DNA of 64,000 bases from Rhodoferax sp. (GCA_031291295.1 JARLJI010000016.1:48895-112894), one strand, 5' to 3'. Shown: positions 1-9,407, counted from the stretch's first letter. Made by a program: numbers and translations. The notes: generated by a model from the sequence alone, not told the origin.

Positions 1-168
1 CGCGATGGACGCGCTGGATTGCTGGACCAGCCCGCGTGCCAGGGATTCGATGCCGGGACGCTGCAAGTCGATGAATTGCTTGATGAGAGCAGCCTTGCCG
101 TCCTGGGCCATGGCGACAGAACTGGTGGCCAGGGCCACCGTCAGAAGCGCGAGTTTGAAACTTTTCAC
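1..168 (-). CDS. DUF2059-like exported protein, 5' part (partial)
   Basis: The first 56 codons of a leftward gene run off the window edge. The GTG start at 168 overlaps the gyrA stop in a GTGA arrangement, so translation is probably coupled to gyrA. The N-terminus ([21 protein letters not shown] then QDGKAAL, read in two pieces) is a clear signal peptide with an AMA-Q cleavage site, so the product should be periplasmic. The mature start, with [20 protein letters not shown], resembles DUF2059-type proteins that I recall downstream of gyrA in Comamonadaceae. That family assignment is from memory and the rest of the gene is missing, so the function is unknown. Confidence 0.6.
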   Translation of the reverse strand, partial: MKSFKLALLTVALATSSVAMAQDGKAALIKQFIDLQRPGIESLARGLVQQSSASIA

Positions 169-2810
169 TGAGGATTCTCCGTTGTGGATGAGGAAGTGCT
201 GTCGTCGTCTGAGTCGCTGTCGCCGTTCACATCGTTTTCCACGATGCGCTGCAGACCGCTGAGTTTGGAGCCCTCGTCGAGCCCGATCAGCGTCACCCCC
301 TGGGTGGCGCGCCCCATTTCCCGAATTTCGCTGACCCGGGTGCGCACCAGCACACCCTTGTCGGTAATCAGCATGATTTCGTCGTCGGCGCGCACCAGCG
401 TGGCCGCCACGACCTTGCCGTTGCGCCCGGTTTGCTGGATCGCAATCATGCCCTTGGTGCCACGCCCGTGGCGTGTGTATTCGGTAATGCCGGTGCGTTT
501 GCCATAGCCGTTTTCGGTGGCTGTCAGCACGCTCTGACTTTCGTCCTCGGCCACCAGCATGGCGATCACGCTCTGGCCCGCTTCCAGCGACATGCCGCGC
601 ACACCGCGGGCGTTACGGCCCAGCGGACGGACATCGTCCTCGTCGAAGCGCACGGCCTTGCCGCCATCGGAAAACAGCATCACATCGTGCTGGCCGTCGG
701 TCAGCGCTGCGCCGATCAGGAAGTCCCCGTCGTCGAGCGAGACCGCGATGATGCCGGCCTTGCGCGGGTTGCCGAATTCATCGAGCGTGGTTTTCTTGAC
801 CGTCCCCATGGAGGTCGCCATAAATACGTATTGGTTGGCCGGAAAACTGCGCTTCTCACCCGTCAGCGGCAATACCACGGTGATTTTCTCGCCTTCCTGC
901 AGCGGAAACATATTCACGATGGGGCGCCCGCGCGAACCACGCGAGCCCTGCGGAACCTCCCAGACCTTGAGCCAGTACAGGCGCCCCCGGTTGGAGAAGC
1001 ACAGGATGTAGTCGTGCGTGTTGGCAATGAAGAGTTGATCAACCCAGTCGTCTTCCTTGGTCGCGGTGGCCTGCTTGCCGCGCCCGCCACGTTTCTGGGC
1101 CCGGTACTCGGAGAGCGGCTGGCTCTTGATATAGCCGCTGTGCGACAGCGTGACCACCATATCAGTGGGAGTGATCAGGTCCTCGGTGCTCAGGTCGAAC
1201 GAGCTGTGTTCGACCAGGCTGCGACGCGCGCCGATTTTGGTCTGGCCGAATTCCTGCTTGATGGCGCTCAGCTCGTCACCAATGATGGTCGAAACGCGCG
1301 CCGGTTTTGCCAGGATGTCGAGCAAATCCTCGATTTCGGCCATGACTTCCTTGTATTCGGCCACGATCTTGTCCTGCTCCAGCCCGGTCAGGCGTTGCAG
1401 GCGCATTTGCAGAATTTCCTGCGCCTGCGTTTCGCTGAGCCGGTACAGGCCGTCGCTGCCCATGCCGTAGGTTTTTTCCAGGCCGTCGGGGCGGTAGTCG
1501 TCGGCGTTGATCACGCCGCCGTCGGCTCGCGTGCGGGTCAGCATTTCGCGCACGAGCTGACTGTCCCATGGCCGGGCCATCAGCTCGACCTTGGCCACGG
1601 GCGGTGTCGGCGCGTTGCGGATGATGGCAATGAAGTCGTCGATGTTGGCCAGCGCCACGGCCAGGCCTTCGAGTACATGGCCGCGCTCGCGCGCCTTGCG
1701 CAGCGTGAACACCGTGCGGCGCGTGACCACTTCGCGGCGGTGCCCGAGAAAGACTTCAATCAGGTCCTTGAGATTGCACAGTTTGGGCTGGCCATTGACC
1801 AGCGCCACCATGTTGATGCCGAAGGTGTCCTGCAGCTGTGTCTGCTTGTACAGGTTGTTGAGCACCACTTCGGGCACTTCGCCGCGCTTGAGTTCGATCA
1901 CCAGGCGCATGCCGGACTTGTCGCTCTCATCCTGGATATGGCTGATGCCCTCGATCTTCTTCTCATGCACCAGTTCGGCCATGCGCTCCTGCAGCGTTTT
2001 CTTGTTTACCTGGTACGGCAGTTCGTCCACGATGATCGATTGGCGCTGCCCCTTGTCGATGTCTTCAAAATGGCACTTGGCGCGCATCACCACTTTGCCG
2101 CGGCCGGTACGGTAACCGTCCTTGACACCATTGATGCCATAAATAATGCCTGCCGTCGGGAAGTCGGGCGCCGGAATGATCTCCATCAACTCGTCAATAC
2201 TGGCTTGCGGGTTTTTCAGCAAATGCAGGCAGGCATCGACCACTTCATTGAGGTTGTGCGGCGGGATATTGGTGGCCATGCCCACCGCAATACCGCCGGA
2301 ACCGTTGATCAGCAGGTTGGGAATCCGCGACGGCAACACCAGCGGCTCTTTTTCGCTGCCGTCGTAGTTGGGTCCGAAATCGACGGTTTCCTTGTCGATG
2401 TCCGCCAGCATTTCCTGGGCGATCTTGGACAGGCGGACCTCGGTGTAACGCATGGCGGCGGCACTGTCTCCGTCCACCGATCCAAAGTTGCCTTGCCCGT
2501 CCACCAGCATATGACGCAGCGAAAAATCCTGCGCCATGCGCACGATGGCGTCGTACACCGACTGGTCGCCGTGCGGGTGATATTTGCCGATGACGTCGCC
2601 GACGATACGCGCCGACTTCTTGTAAGGGCGATTCCAGTCGTTGTTGAGTTCGTGCATGGCGAACAAAACACGCCGGTGCACCGGTTTCAAGCCGTCCCTC
2701 GCATCGGGCAGGGCGCGTCCCACGATGACGCTCATGGCGTAATCAAGGTAGCTGCGCCGCATTTCCTCTTCAAGACTGATGGGCAGGGTTTCTTTGGCGA
2801 ACTGGGTCAT
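165..2810 (-). CDS. gyrA: DNA gyrase subunit A
   Basis: Breakage-reunion subunit of DNA gyrase (A2B2), which introduces negative supercoils using ATP hydrolysed by GyrB. The product is 881 aa, the normal length. The catalytic tyrosine is Tyr122 ([11 protein letters not shown]), the same number as in E. coli, and the GyrA box (KRGGRGK) that allows DNA wrapping is present, which separates it from ParC. The C-terminus ends in an acidic, serine-rich tail. The start at 2810 ([10 protein letters not shown]) is preferred to an in-frame extension of 22 residues because it fits the family N-terminus. At the quinolone-resistance position equivalent to Ser83 there is Gln83, followed by Ser84, with Asp87 kept. 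Confidence 0.98.
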   Translation of the reverse strand: MTQFAKETLPISLEEEMRRSYLDYAMSVIVGRALPDARDGLKPVHRRVLFAMHELNNDWNRPYKKSARIVGDVIGKYHPHGDQSVYDAIVRMAQDFSLRHMLVDGQGNFGSVDGDSAAAMRYTEVRLSKIAQEMLADIDKETVDFGPNYDGSEKEPLVLPSRIPNLLINGSGGIAVGMATNIPPHNLNEVVDACLHLLKNPQASIDELMEIIPAPDFPTAGIIYGINGVKDGYRTGRGKVVMRAKCHFEDIDKGQRQSIIVDELPYQVNKKTLQERMAELVHEKKIEGISHIQDESDKSGMRLVIELKRGEVPEVVLNNLYKQTQLQDTFGINMVALVNGQPKLCNLKDLIEVFLGHRREVVTRRTVFTLRKARERGHVLEGLAVALANIDDFIAIIRNAPTPPVAKVELMARPWDSQLVREMLTRTRADGGVINADDYRPDGLEKTYGMGSDGLYRLSETQAQEILQMRLQRLTGLEQDKIVAEYKEVMAEIEDLLDILAKPARVSTIIGDELSAIKQEFGQTKIGARRSLVEHSSFDLSTEDLITPTDMVVTLSHSGYIKSQPLSEYRAQKRGGRGKQATATKEDDWVDQLFIANTHDYILCFSNRGRLYWLKVWEVPQGSRGSRGRPIVNMFPLQEGEKITVVLPLTGEKRSFPANQYVFMATSMGTVKKTTLDEFGNPRKAGIIAVSLDDGDFLIGAALTDGQHDVMLFSDGGKAVRFDEDDVRPLGRNARGVRGMSLEAGQSVIAMLVAEDESQSVLTATENGYGKRTGITEYTRHGRGTKGMIAIQQTGRNGKVVAATLVRADDEIMLITDKGVLVRTRVSEIREMGRATQGVTLIGLDEGSKLSGLQRIVENDVNGDSDSDDDSTSSSTTENPQ

Positions 2811-2995
2811 GGGGAGGGATTCTCGGCAAGTGAAGTCTGATTTTACGGGCAAGGGGCTGTCGCTAAGCCGCAACACATCGGCTTAATTGCGGTTTTGTCC
2901 TACGGTACGCGACCCGATTTACGCCTGAACGTGCGGGGACGTGTGGCACAATTGCCAGAACGTTTTGGGTGATGGTCACTCAGATCGTCCTGTTT

Positions 2996-3017
2996 CGCAG
3001 CGCGGCTGCGGCTTTTT
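2996..3017 (+). promoter_or_regulatory. Hairpin plus T-run in the ompA leader
   Basis: CGCAGC (2996-3001) and GCTGCG (3005-3010) form a perfect 6-bp stem with a 3-nt loop, followed by GC and five T residues. It lies about 17 nt upstream of the ompA-family start codon. It has the shape of a weak intrinsic terminator or attenuator, or of a stabilising 5' UTR hairpin. Function is inferred from shape only. Confidence 0.4.
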
Positions 3018-3033
3018 CCCCAAGAGGAGAACC

Positions 3034-3660
3034 ATGAAGAAATTGAATAAAGTGGCGATGTTGATTGCCTCCGCAGCGCTTGTCACTGCCGCTGGTGCCC
3101 AAACTGTGGATAACTGGCGTAATGGCACTTCCGAACTCGTTTGGAAGAACGGTACCAATGAGCTGTGCTGGCGTGATGCCAACTGGACGCCGGCGACTGC
3201 AGCCGCGACCTGCGATGGCGCCATCGTTCCCGTCGCCGCACCGGCCCCTATGGTTGCTCCGGCGGCTGCAGCACCTGTTGCTCCTCCCGCTGCTCCCGTT
3301 GCCAGCAAGGTCACCTACGCAGCCGATGCCTTCTTCAACTTCGACAAATCTGTTCTGAAGCCCGAAGGCAAAGCCAAGCTGGACGACCTGATCGGCAAGA
3401 TCAAGGACATCAACCTGGAAGTCATCATCGCCGTGGGTCACACCGACTCCATCGGTACTGTTGCTTACAATCAGAAGCTGTCGGTTCGCCGCGCTGAAGC
3501 TGTCAAGGCTTACCTGGTGTCCAAGGGCATCGAGAAAAACCGTGTTTACACCGAAGGCAAAGGCAAGTCCCAGCCTGTGGCCGACAACAAGACCGCCGAA
3601 GGCCGCGCCAAGAACCGTCGCGTGGAAATCGAAGTCGTTGGCACCCGCGCCGGCCAGTAA
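3034..3660 (+). CDS. OmpA-family outer membrane protein
   Basis: A 208-aa exported protein preceded by a good ribosome binding site (AAGAGGAGA). Residues 1-22 are a signal peptide ending ..AAGA before QTVDN. The mature N-terminus has the repeated motif NWRNGTSELVWKNGTNELCW, which I know from small OmpA proteins of Burkholderiales. A Pro/Ala-rich linker at about 70-95 leads to a C-terminal OmpA domain (about 100-205) with peptidoglycan-binding signatures (VGHTDSIGTVAYN, LSVRRAEAV, NRRVEIEV). It should anchor the outer membrane to peptidoglycan. There is no 8-strand barrel, so it is not classical E. coli OmpA. A strong terminator follows directly. Confidence 0.93.
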   Translation: MKKLNKVAMLIASAALVTAAGAQTVDNWRNGTSELVWKNGTNELCWRDANWTPATAAATCDGAIVPVAAPAPMVAPAAAAPVAPPAAPVASKVTYAADAFFNFDKSVLKPEGKAKLDDLIGKIKDINLEVIIAVGHTDSIGTVAYNQKLSVRRAEAVKAYLVSKGIEKNRVYTEGKGKSQPVADNKTAEGRAKNRRVEIEVVGTRAGQ

Positions 3661-3680
3661 TCCGCAAGGCTTGCTTCAAA

Positions 3681-3715
3681 AAGCCCCGCAAGCTCAGGCT
3701 TGCGGGGCTTTTTTT
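3681..3715 (+). terminator. Rho-independent terminator after the ompA-family gene
   Basis: A 12-bp perfect stem (AAGCCCCGCAAG with CTTGCGGGGCTT, 3681-3692 and 3699-3710), a 6-nt loop, and a run of T residues. It ends about 24 nt before the ubiG start, so ubiG must either use a promoter inside this short stretch or be read by read-through. Confidence 0.93.
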
Positions 3716-3738
3716 ATGAGTTCGAGGACAATTGGCGT

Positions 3739-4446
3739 ATGAATCACCCTGTGAATGCCGATCCGGCCGAGTTGGCCAAATTTTCTGACCTGGCGCATCG
3801 CTGGTGGGACAAGGAGAGTGAATTCCGCCCCCTGCACCAGATCAACCCCCTGCGTCTGGAGTGGATCAACGGCTTGTCTCCCGTCGCGGGCCGGCAGGTG
3901 CTCGATGTCGGCTGTGGCGGCGGCATCCTGGCCGACGCCATGGCCCGTCAAGGAGCCCAGGTGCTGGGGATCGATCTGGCCACGAAGGCCCTCAAAGTGG
4001 CTCAGTTGCATGCCCTGGAAGCGCAGACCCCGGACGTGCAGTACCGCGAAATCAGTGCTGAGGCGCTTGCGTTGGAGCAGCCTGGCAGTTTTGACGTGGT
4101 CACGTGCATGGAAATGCTCGAACATGTCCCCGATCCAGCCTCGGTCGTCGCGGCGTGCGCGGCGCTGGTCAAGCCAGGAGGATGGGTGTTTTTCTCGACC
4201 ATCAACCGCAACCCGAAGTCTTTTTTGCTGGCGATTGTCGGTGCCGAGTACATTCTGAACATGCTGCCGCGTGGCACCCACGAATACGCCAAGTTGATTC
4301 GCCCCGCCGAATTGGCGGGTTACTGTCGAGCTGCCGGACTGGTGCTGCGTCATACACGCGGCATGGAATACAACCCCTTGACGCAGCGGTACTGGTTGAG
4401 TGGCGACACCAGCGTGAATTACATGTTTGCAACGCAAAAGAGCTGA
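3739..4446 (+). CDS. ubiG: Ubiquinone biosynthesis O-methyltransferase
   Basis: SAM-dependent O-methyltransferase that acts twice in ubiquinone synthesis (on the 2-octaprenyl-6-hydroxyphenol and the 3-demethylubiquinol intermediates). The product is 235 aa. The N-terminal signature [20 protein letters not shown] and the SAM-binding motif VLDVGCGGG (about 54-62) are typical of UbiG, as is the later EMLEHVPDP. The start is ATG 3739; an upstream in-frame ATG at 3700 lies inside the ompA terminator and is unlikely. gph follows after 12 nt, an arrangement common in betaproteobacteria. Confidence 0.95.
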   Translation: MNHPVNADPAELAKFSDLAHRWWDKESEFRPLHQINPLRLEWINGLSPVAGRQVLDVGCGGGILADAMARQGAQVLGIDLATKALKVAQLHALEAQTPDVQYREISAEALALEQPGSFDVVTCMEMLEHVPDPASVVAACAALVKPGGWVFFSTINRNPKSFLLAIVGAEYILNMLPRGTHEYAKLIRPAELAGYCRAAGLVLRHTRGMEYNPLTQRYWLSGDTSVNYMFATQKS

Positions 4447-4458
4447 GGGGCCGGACGC

Positions 4459-5154
4459 ATGTTTACTAATATAGAGGCCGTGCTGTTCGACCTGGACGGC
4501 ACCTTGATCGATAGCGCGCCCGACCTTGGCGCTGCCGCTGACAAGATGAGGGTTGACCGTGGCCTGGCCTCGCTGCCGCTGGCACAGTACCGGCCCATGA
4601 CGGGCGCCGGCGCTCGCGGCATGCTCGGCGTCGCCTTCGGCCTGACCCCCGAACACCCCGACTATCCGGCGCTTCGGGAAGAGTTTTTCACCAATTACGA
4701 AGCTTGCATGACGCAGCGCACCTTTGCTTTTGACGGAGTGGCCGAGCTGGTCGATGCGCTGTTGGCCCGCGGCCTAGCTTGGGGCGTGGTGACCAACAAG
4801 GCATCCCGTTTCACCGATCCCCTGACCCGCTCCATGCCGCTGTTCGCGACGGCGGGTGTCGTGATCAGCGGTGACACCACCCCCCATTCCAAGCCGCACC
4901 CTGCGCCGTTGCTGGAGGCCGCGCGGCGTTTGCGGCTGGCGCCGGAAAAGTGCGTGTATGTGGGCGATGATGAGCGTGATGTGATGGCGGGACGGGCCGC
5001 CGGCATGGACACCGTGGCGGCAACGTACGGGTATCTGGGCAGCCGGACCGATACGACGCAATGGGGCGCGCGTGCCGCGATTGCGTCTCCGCTGCAGCTA
5101 TTGCAATTGCTGCGGGGCTTGCAATCGCCGGCAATGACCTCAAATACCGTTTGA
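4459..5154 (+). CDS. gph: Phosphoglycolate phosphatase (HAD family)
   Basis: A 231-aa HAD-superfamily hydrolase that dephosphorylates 2-phosphoglycolate from DNA repair or oxygenation reactions. Motif I is FDLDGT (nucleophile Asp11, acid/base Asp13), motif II is the VVTNK region, the conserved Lys lies in SKPHPAP, and motif III is VYVGDDERDV. Pairing with ubiG, probably in one transcript, is typical of betaproteobacteria and supports Gph over other HAD phosphatases. The stop codon TGA ends exactly one base before the mature tmRNA 5' end. Confidence 0.9.
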   Translation: MFTNIEAVLFDLDGTLIDSAPDLGAAADKMRVDRGLASLPLAQYRPMTGAGARGMLGVAFGLTPEHPDYPALREEFFTNYEACMTQRTFAFDGVAELVDALLARGLAWGVVTNKASRFTDPLTRSMPLFATAGVVISGDTTPHSKPHPAPLLEAARRLRLAPEKCVYVGDDERDVMAGRAAGMDTVAATYGYLGSRTDTTQWGARAAIASPLQLLQLLRGLQSPAMTSNTV

Positions 5155-5533
5155 GGGGCTGCACTGGTTTCGACGTGGGTACGGAATCGCTGTGGTGCAT
5201 GTCGAGCTTGAGTAACGCTCGTAAAAATCGACTCAACAAACTAACTGCAAACGACGAACGTTTCGCACTCGCTGCTTAATAACCAGTGAGCCTTACAACA
5301 GCAGGCCGATGGGCTGGGCAAGGGTGCCGCAAGGCGTCCAGGCTGTAAGGTTATTCACATCGGCTGGCTTCGGACCGGGTACCTTGGTTCAGAGCGAGAC
5401 AATAGGGTGCTGGCGTCCTGTGTAGCGTGCGACTGCGCGACACAGGTGGCGAGACTTAAATCAGATCGCTAAACATGTAGATCTGCGCGAAGAAGGCTTG
5501 CGGACGGGGGTTCAAATCCCCCCAGCTCCACCA
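5155..5533 (+). ncRNA. ssrA: Transfer-messenger RNA (tmRNA)
   Basis: Rescues stalled ribosomes by trans-translation. The 5' end GGGGCTG pairs with the 3' CAGCTCC before A-CCA, including a G3-U pair (5157 with 5527), the alanine identity element. The T-arm (GGGGG TTCAAAT CCCCC, 5506-5522) is intact and genome-encoded CCA ends at 5533. The tag reading frame at 5247-5282 gives ANDERFALAA followed by tandem TAA TAA; the preceding resume alanine is supplied by the charged RNA. The gene abuts the gph stop codon, so its promoter should lie in the 3' end of gph. The total length of 379 nt fits one-piece tmRNA. Confidence 0.97.
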
Positions 5534-5544
5534 AACGACCCGAT

Positions 5545-5587
5545 AAAGGCCGCTAACAACTTATAGTTAGCGGCCTTTTTCTTTTTT
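5545..5587 (+). terminator. Rho-independent terminator of ssrA
   Basis: A 13-bp perfect stem (AAAGGCCGCTAAC with GTTAGCGGCCTTT, 5545-5557 and 5566-5578) with an 8-nt loop, then CTTTTTT. It also separates tmRNA from the convergent catabolic operon ending at 5625. Confidence 0.93.
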
Positions 5588-5624
5588 ACATCATCTGGTT
5601 ATGGAAATCTCACGTCCAACCATG

Positions 5625-6479
5625 TCAAAGGTCCGCAGACATCATGTTGCGCAGTTCGGATGTGATGTTCGGGCGCACGCCGAACCAGGTCTCGAACGCG
5701 GGCCGTGCCTGGTTCAGCAGCATGCCCATGCCATTGACGGTGGCGTGGCCACGCGCGCGGGCCGTGGCCAGCAACGGTGTGTCCAGTGGGGTGTACACGA
5801 CATCGGACACCAGGGCATGCCGCGGCAGCCGATTGAGCGACAGGTCGAGCGCGGACTGGCCTTTCATGCCTTGGCTGGTAGCGTTGACCAGCAAAGCCGC
5901 CCCGTCAAGTAAATCATGGCGGTCCTGCCACGGAAAGGCCTTGGCTGGCACCCCTACGTCGCGAGCCAGCGCCTGCGACTTGTCCAGGCTGCGGTTAACG
6001 ACCCGGATTTCGGTGGCACCACGCTCGGCCAGACTGACGACCACGGCACGCGCGGCACCGCCGGCGCCGATCACCGCTATCGGACCGATGTCGGCACGCC
6101 AATCGGGGAAGGCGTCGAGCAGGCACTGGATGTAGCCATAGCCATCGTTGTTGTATCCGCAGAGCTGTCCATCAGAATCGACCACGATGGTGTTGACCGC
6201 GCCCATCTTGCGCGCCATGGGGTCGACATGGTGCAGGTACGGGATGACCGCTACCTTGTGCGGGATGGTGACGTTGCAACCGGCAAAGCCCAGCGCCGCC
6301 AGCCCCTCCAGTGCACGGGGGAGTGCCTCGGGCGCGACCGGGAGTGGGATGTAAGCGCCGGGCAGGCCATAGCGGGCCAGCCAGTGCCCATGCAGCAGCG
6401 GCGAGCGCGAATGCGAAATTGGCCAGCCCATGATGCCGGCCGTGCGAAATACCTGTCTTGCCGCGGGGGTCTTGTTCAT
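5625..6479 (-). CDS. Shikimate/quinate dehydrogenase homologue (AroE family)
   Basis: A 284-aa NAD(P)-dependent oxidoreductase of the AroE fold, interconverting a 3-hydroxy and a 3-oxo cyclohexene/cyclohexane carboxylate. Visible landmarks are the substrate serines in SHSRSPLLH (22-30), NVTIPHK with catalytic Lys75, GAVNT, a GYNNDGYG motif with Asp112, and the Rossmann GAGGAARA (about 137-144). The usual GxNTDG reads GYNNDG, a mild change. It is the last gene of the leftward catabolic run: the CoA-transferase stop codon abuts its ATG without a gap. The context of catabolic genes argues for a degradative quinate/shikimate-type enzyme rather than the biosynthetic AroE, but both remain possible. 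Confidence 0.85.
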   Translation of the reverse strand: MNKTPAARQVFRTAGIMGWPISHSRSPLLHGHWLARYGLPGAYIPLPVAPEALPRALEGLAALGFAGCNVTIPHKVAVIPYLHHVDPMARKMGAVNTIVVDSDGQLCGYNNDGYGYIQCLLDAFPDWRADIGPIAVIGAGGAARAVVVSLAERGATEIRVVNRSLDKSQALARDVGVPAKAFPWQDRHDLLDGAALLVNATSQGMKGQSALDLSLNRLPRHALVSDVVYTPLDTPLLATARARGHATVNGMGMLLNQARPAFETWFGVRPNITSELRNMMSADL

Positions 6480-8063
6480 TCAAGCCTCCGAAACCAGGAA
6501 GTGTTTGGCAGGCATGATGGCCAGTTGTGGCGCCAGGCGGGGGACGAACGCCATTTGGTCGAGTACATCTCGCTGCAGGTCGATGCCGGGGGCGATTTCG
6601 AACAGTTCCATCCCGTGAGGCGTCAGGCGAAAACTGGCGCGCTCGGTTAGGTAGAGCACTTCCTGCTTGCGTACCAGGCCTTGCGGGCCACTGTAAGTGA
6701 TCTGCTCGACCTGTTTGACCAGTTTTTTTACCGAGCCCTGCTGCAGTACGCGCATCTGGCCGTCGCCGGTTTGCAGCTTCACGCCCTTGGCTGCCAGCGT
6801 GCCACAGAACACCACCTTGCGTGCGTTTTGCGCGATGTCGATAAAGCCGCCCGGGCCTACCGTGAGCCCCCCCAGGCGCGAGACGTTGACATTGCCCTGT
6901 TCGTCGAATTCGCCAAAGCCGAGGAAAGCGATGTCGAGTCCGCCACCGGCATAGAAGTCGAACTGCGTGGCAGCATCCAGCATAGCGGACGCATTGCGTG
7001 CATAGCCGAACAGCACGCCGTCCAGCAAAGTGCCGCCGTAGGTGCCGTGTTCGATGGTTTGGTAGAGGCGGTGCTGTTCGCCGCGCGCCGCAATGAGTTT
7101 GGCCACTGCGTCGGGTACGCCGACACCGTAGTTGACCACCGGGCGGGCCTTGCCGGTGTTGAACAGCTCTTCCGCAGCGCGGCGCGCCACGGCCTGACGT
7201 TCGCTGAAGGTATCCGCCGCCGCGGCGCGCTCGGCCGCGTGGTCGGCGGCTTCGCTATGCAGGCGCGCAACACCGGACAACTCGCCGCTGAGTGCCGGGT
7301 CGAACGGGATGTCGTAGCTGGTCTGCTGCGCCGGATCCACCACGATGGCATCTACCCAGGCGGCCGGAATGCGCACTTCGCGCGCCGTCAGGGCGCCGTG
7401 CGGCAGGCGTTCTTTTACCTGAACGATGACCTTGCCGCCGCTGTTGCGCGCGGCCAGCGCCAGTGATTGCGCGTCGAGGTTGGCGGCCTCGTGCTCGAAG
7501 CTGATATTGCCATCCTCGTCGGCGGCGCTGGCCCGTACCAGTGCGATGTGAATGGGAAAGGGCTTGTAGCGGAGGTATTCGCGCCCGTCCATCTGCACCA
7601 CTTCTGCGAGGTCGTCGCGCGCGCTCTTGTTCATCTTGCCGCCGCCCTGACGCGGGTCGCAGACTGTGCCGAGCCCAACGTGAGTGAACAGGCCGGGCCG
7701 CCCGGCGCCAATCTCGCGCATCAACTGGCTGGAGACGCCCCCGGGCAGAATGTAGGCCTCGATCTTCTCTTCTTCGGCGAGACGCTGCATCGTCGGCGAC
7801 CAGACCCAGTGGCCACCGATCACGCGCTTGACCAGGCCCTCGTGCGCGAAGCAGTTCACGCCCTTGGTCTTTTTGTCGCCAATGCCCAGTGCATGCACCA
7901 TGGTCAGCTTGCGCGGGCGCTGCGTCGCCAGAAAGCGCGCCTGAACGGCCTCGAACAGGCAGGTCGCCTCCATCAGGCCGCCGCCGCCGCCCATCAGGCC
8001 CACGGTGTCACCGTCATTGATCAGATTTGCGGCTTCGGCCGCCGTCATGAATTTGCTGCTCAT
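6480..8063 (-). CDS. Acyl-CoA:acetate/3-ketoacid CoA-transferase (fused alpha-beta)
   Basis: A 527-aa family I CoA-transferase with both halves in one chain, of the YdiF / propionate CoA-transferase type. It moves CoA between an acyl-CoA and a free acid through a glutamyl-CoA thioester; the probable nucleophile is Glu338 in TIEHGTYGG. The first half has the glycine-rich loop GLMGGGGGL, the second the oxyanion-type GGGLDIAFLGFGEFD. I chose ATG 8063, which has AGGTGA upstream. An in-frame GTG at 8072 overlaps the upstream stop (GTGA) and is the alternative. In this operon it may activate the pathway substrate or release a product as the free acid. Confidence 0.9.
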   Translation of the reverse strand: MSSKFMTAAEAANLINDGDTVGLMGGGGGLMEATCLFEAVQARFLATQRPRKLTMVHALGIGDKKTKGVNCFAHEGLVKRVIGGHWVWSPTMQRLAEEEKIEAYILPGGVSSQLMREIGAGRPGLFTHVGLGTVCDPRQGGGKMNKSARDDLAEVVQMDGREYLRYKPFPIHIALVRASAADEDGNISFEHEAANLDAQSLALAARNSGGKVIVQVKERLPHGALTAREVRIPAAWVDAIVVDPAQQTSYDIPFDPALSGELSGVARLHSEAADHAAERAAAADTFSERQAVARRAAEELFNTGKARPVVNYGVGVPDAVAKLIAARGEQHRLYQTIEHGTYGGTLLDGVLFGYARNASAMLDAATQFDFYAGGGLDIAFLGFGEFDEQGNVNVSRLGGLTVGPGGFIDIAQNARKVVFCGTLAAKGVKLQTGDGQMRVLQQGSVKKLVKQVEQITYSGPQGLVRKQEVLYLTERASFRLTPHGMELFEIAPGIDLQRDVLDQMAFVPRLAPQLAIMPAKHFLVSEA

Positions 8064-8068
8064 CTTGA

Positions 8069-9229
8069 TCACCTGTTCACATCAAACAAGGCCGCACCCT
8101 TTTTCATCACACTTTTGGCGACGACCGTGCGGTGGATTTCGCTGGTGCCGTCGAAAATGCGGTAGATGCGTGCGTCGCGGTAGTACCGCTCGATTGGCAG
8201 TTCCTTGCAAAAACCCATGCCGCCAAAAATCTGCACGGCGCGGTCCACCACGCGGCCCAGGGTTTCGGCGGCGTACACCTTGACCATGGCAATCTGTTCG
8301 CGTGCGTCGTGTCCCTGGTCCAGCATCCAGGCGGCGTTGTAGACCATCCAGCGTGCGGCGTTGATCTCGATCACGCTGTCGGCCAGCATCTGCTGGATCA
8401 TTTGGAAGTCGCCAATCTTGGTGTTGAACTGCTTGCGCTCATTGGTGTAATCCACCATCAGTTCGCAGACATGGCTGGCCTTGCCGACGGCGCGTGCGCC
8501 GACCTGGGCCAGGCGCACCACATTGAGTGCGCTCATGGCCAGTTTGAAGCCCTGGCCTTCTGCACCCAGCAGCGCCAGCGGCTCCAGCGGGACGTTGTCG
8601 AAGAACAGCTCCAGGTGCGGTGTGCCGCGAATGCCCATCATCTTCTGGTCCTTGCCAACGGTGAAACCAGGTAGGCCCTTGTCGACCATGAACATCGAGA
8701 TTTCCTTCTCGCCGGTCTTGGCGGAGACGAGGAAGAAGTCCGACCACTCACCGTCGCTGATGAAGTGCTTGCTGCCGTTGAGCACCCAGCCGGTGTCCGT
8801 CTTCCTGGCATGAGTCTTGATGCCGGCCGCATCAGATCCGGCGCCCGATTCGGTGATGGTGATGGCGCAGGTGCGCTGGCCTGCGACGGTGGGTTTCAGC
8901 CAGCGCTCGACCTGGTCGCCCTTGCAATGCAGCAGCGGCTCATAAATGTTGCCAAAGGCGCGGCGGATCAGGATGTCGGTGGTGTGACCGAACTGCTCCT
9001 CGCACAGGATGCGGTCCAGCGCGCTGAGGCCGCCACCACCGAGTTCGACTGGCATGTTCATCGCGTAGAGGCCGAGTTGCTTTGATTTCTCGTGCACGGC
9101 CTGCGCCTTGGCCTTATCCAGGAAGCCGTTGTTTTCAATTTCGTCTTCGAGCGGCTTGAGTTCTTCGGCGATGAAGCGACGCACGGTGTCGATCATCATT
9201 TTCTGTTCTTCGTTGAGGGAAAAATCCAT
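8069..9229 (-). CDS. Acyl-CoA dehydrogenase family protein
   Basis: A 386-aa FAD-dependent acyl-CoA dehydrogenase introducing an alpha,beta double bond and passing electrons to ETF. The FAD-binding segment TITESGAGSD and the C-terminal QIFGGMGFCKELPIERYYRDARI are typical. The position of the usual catalytic glutamate (I-Y/F-E-G-T) holds aspartate: IFDGTSEIH, Asp360. The start at 9229 has a GGAGAA ribosome binding site. It overlaps or abuts the CoA-transferase, so the two probably act on the same acyl-CoA. The specific substrate cannot be read from the sequence. Confidence 0.9.
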   Translation of the reverse strand: MDFSLNEEQKMMIDTVRRFIAEELKPLEDEIENNGFLDKAKAQAVHEKSKQLGLYAMNMPVELGGGGLSALDRILCEEQFGHTTDILIRRAFGNIYEPLLHCKGDQVERWLKPTVAGQRTCAITITESGAGSDAAGIKTHARKTDTGWVLNGSKHFISDGEWSDFFLVSAKTGEKEISMFMVDKGLPGFTVGKDQKMMGIRGTPHLELFFDNVPLEPLALLGAEGQGFKLAMSALNVVRLAQVGARAVGKASHVCELMVDYTNERKQFNTKIGDFQMIQQMLADSVIEINAARWMVYNAAWMLDQGHDAREQIAMVKVYAAETLGRVVDRAVQIFGGMGFCKELPIERYYRDARIYRIFDGTSEIHRTVVAKSVMKKGAALFDVNR

Positions 9230-9407
9230 GGTGTTCTCCAGAGGTGATTCAGGGTTGATGAGGCAGGCCATGCCATTCGGCGTGGCGTGAGGTCAAGGCT
9301 GCATCACGCGCTGCTGAACCAGCGCGCACCAAAGAAGAAGGGCAAACGGGAGGACGAATGAAAGTAACAGGGCATGGCGGGCTCCCTCTAAATCCGGCGG
9401 GTGCGGT

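Noticed and set aside
432..2840. An 802-codon frame on the plus strand opposite gyrA
   Set aside because: It lies wholly antisense to a full gyrA with catalytic motifs and has no recognisable domain; such long shadows are expected in GC-rich DNA.
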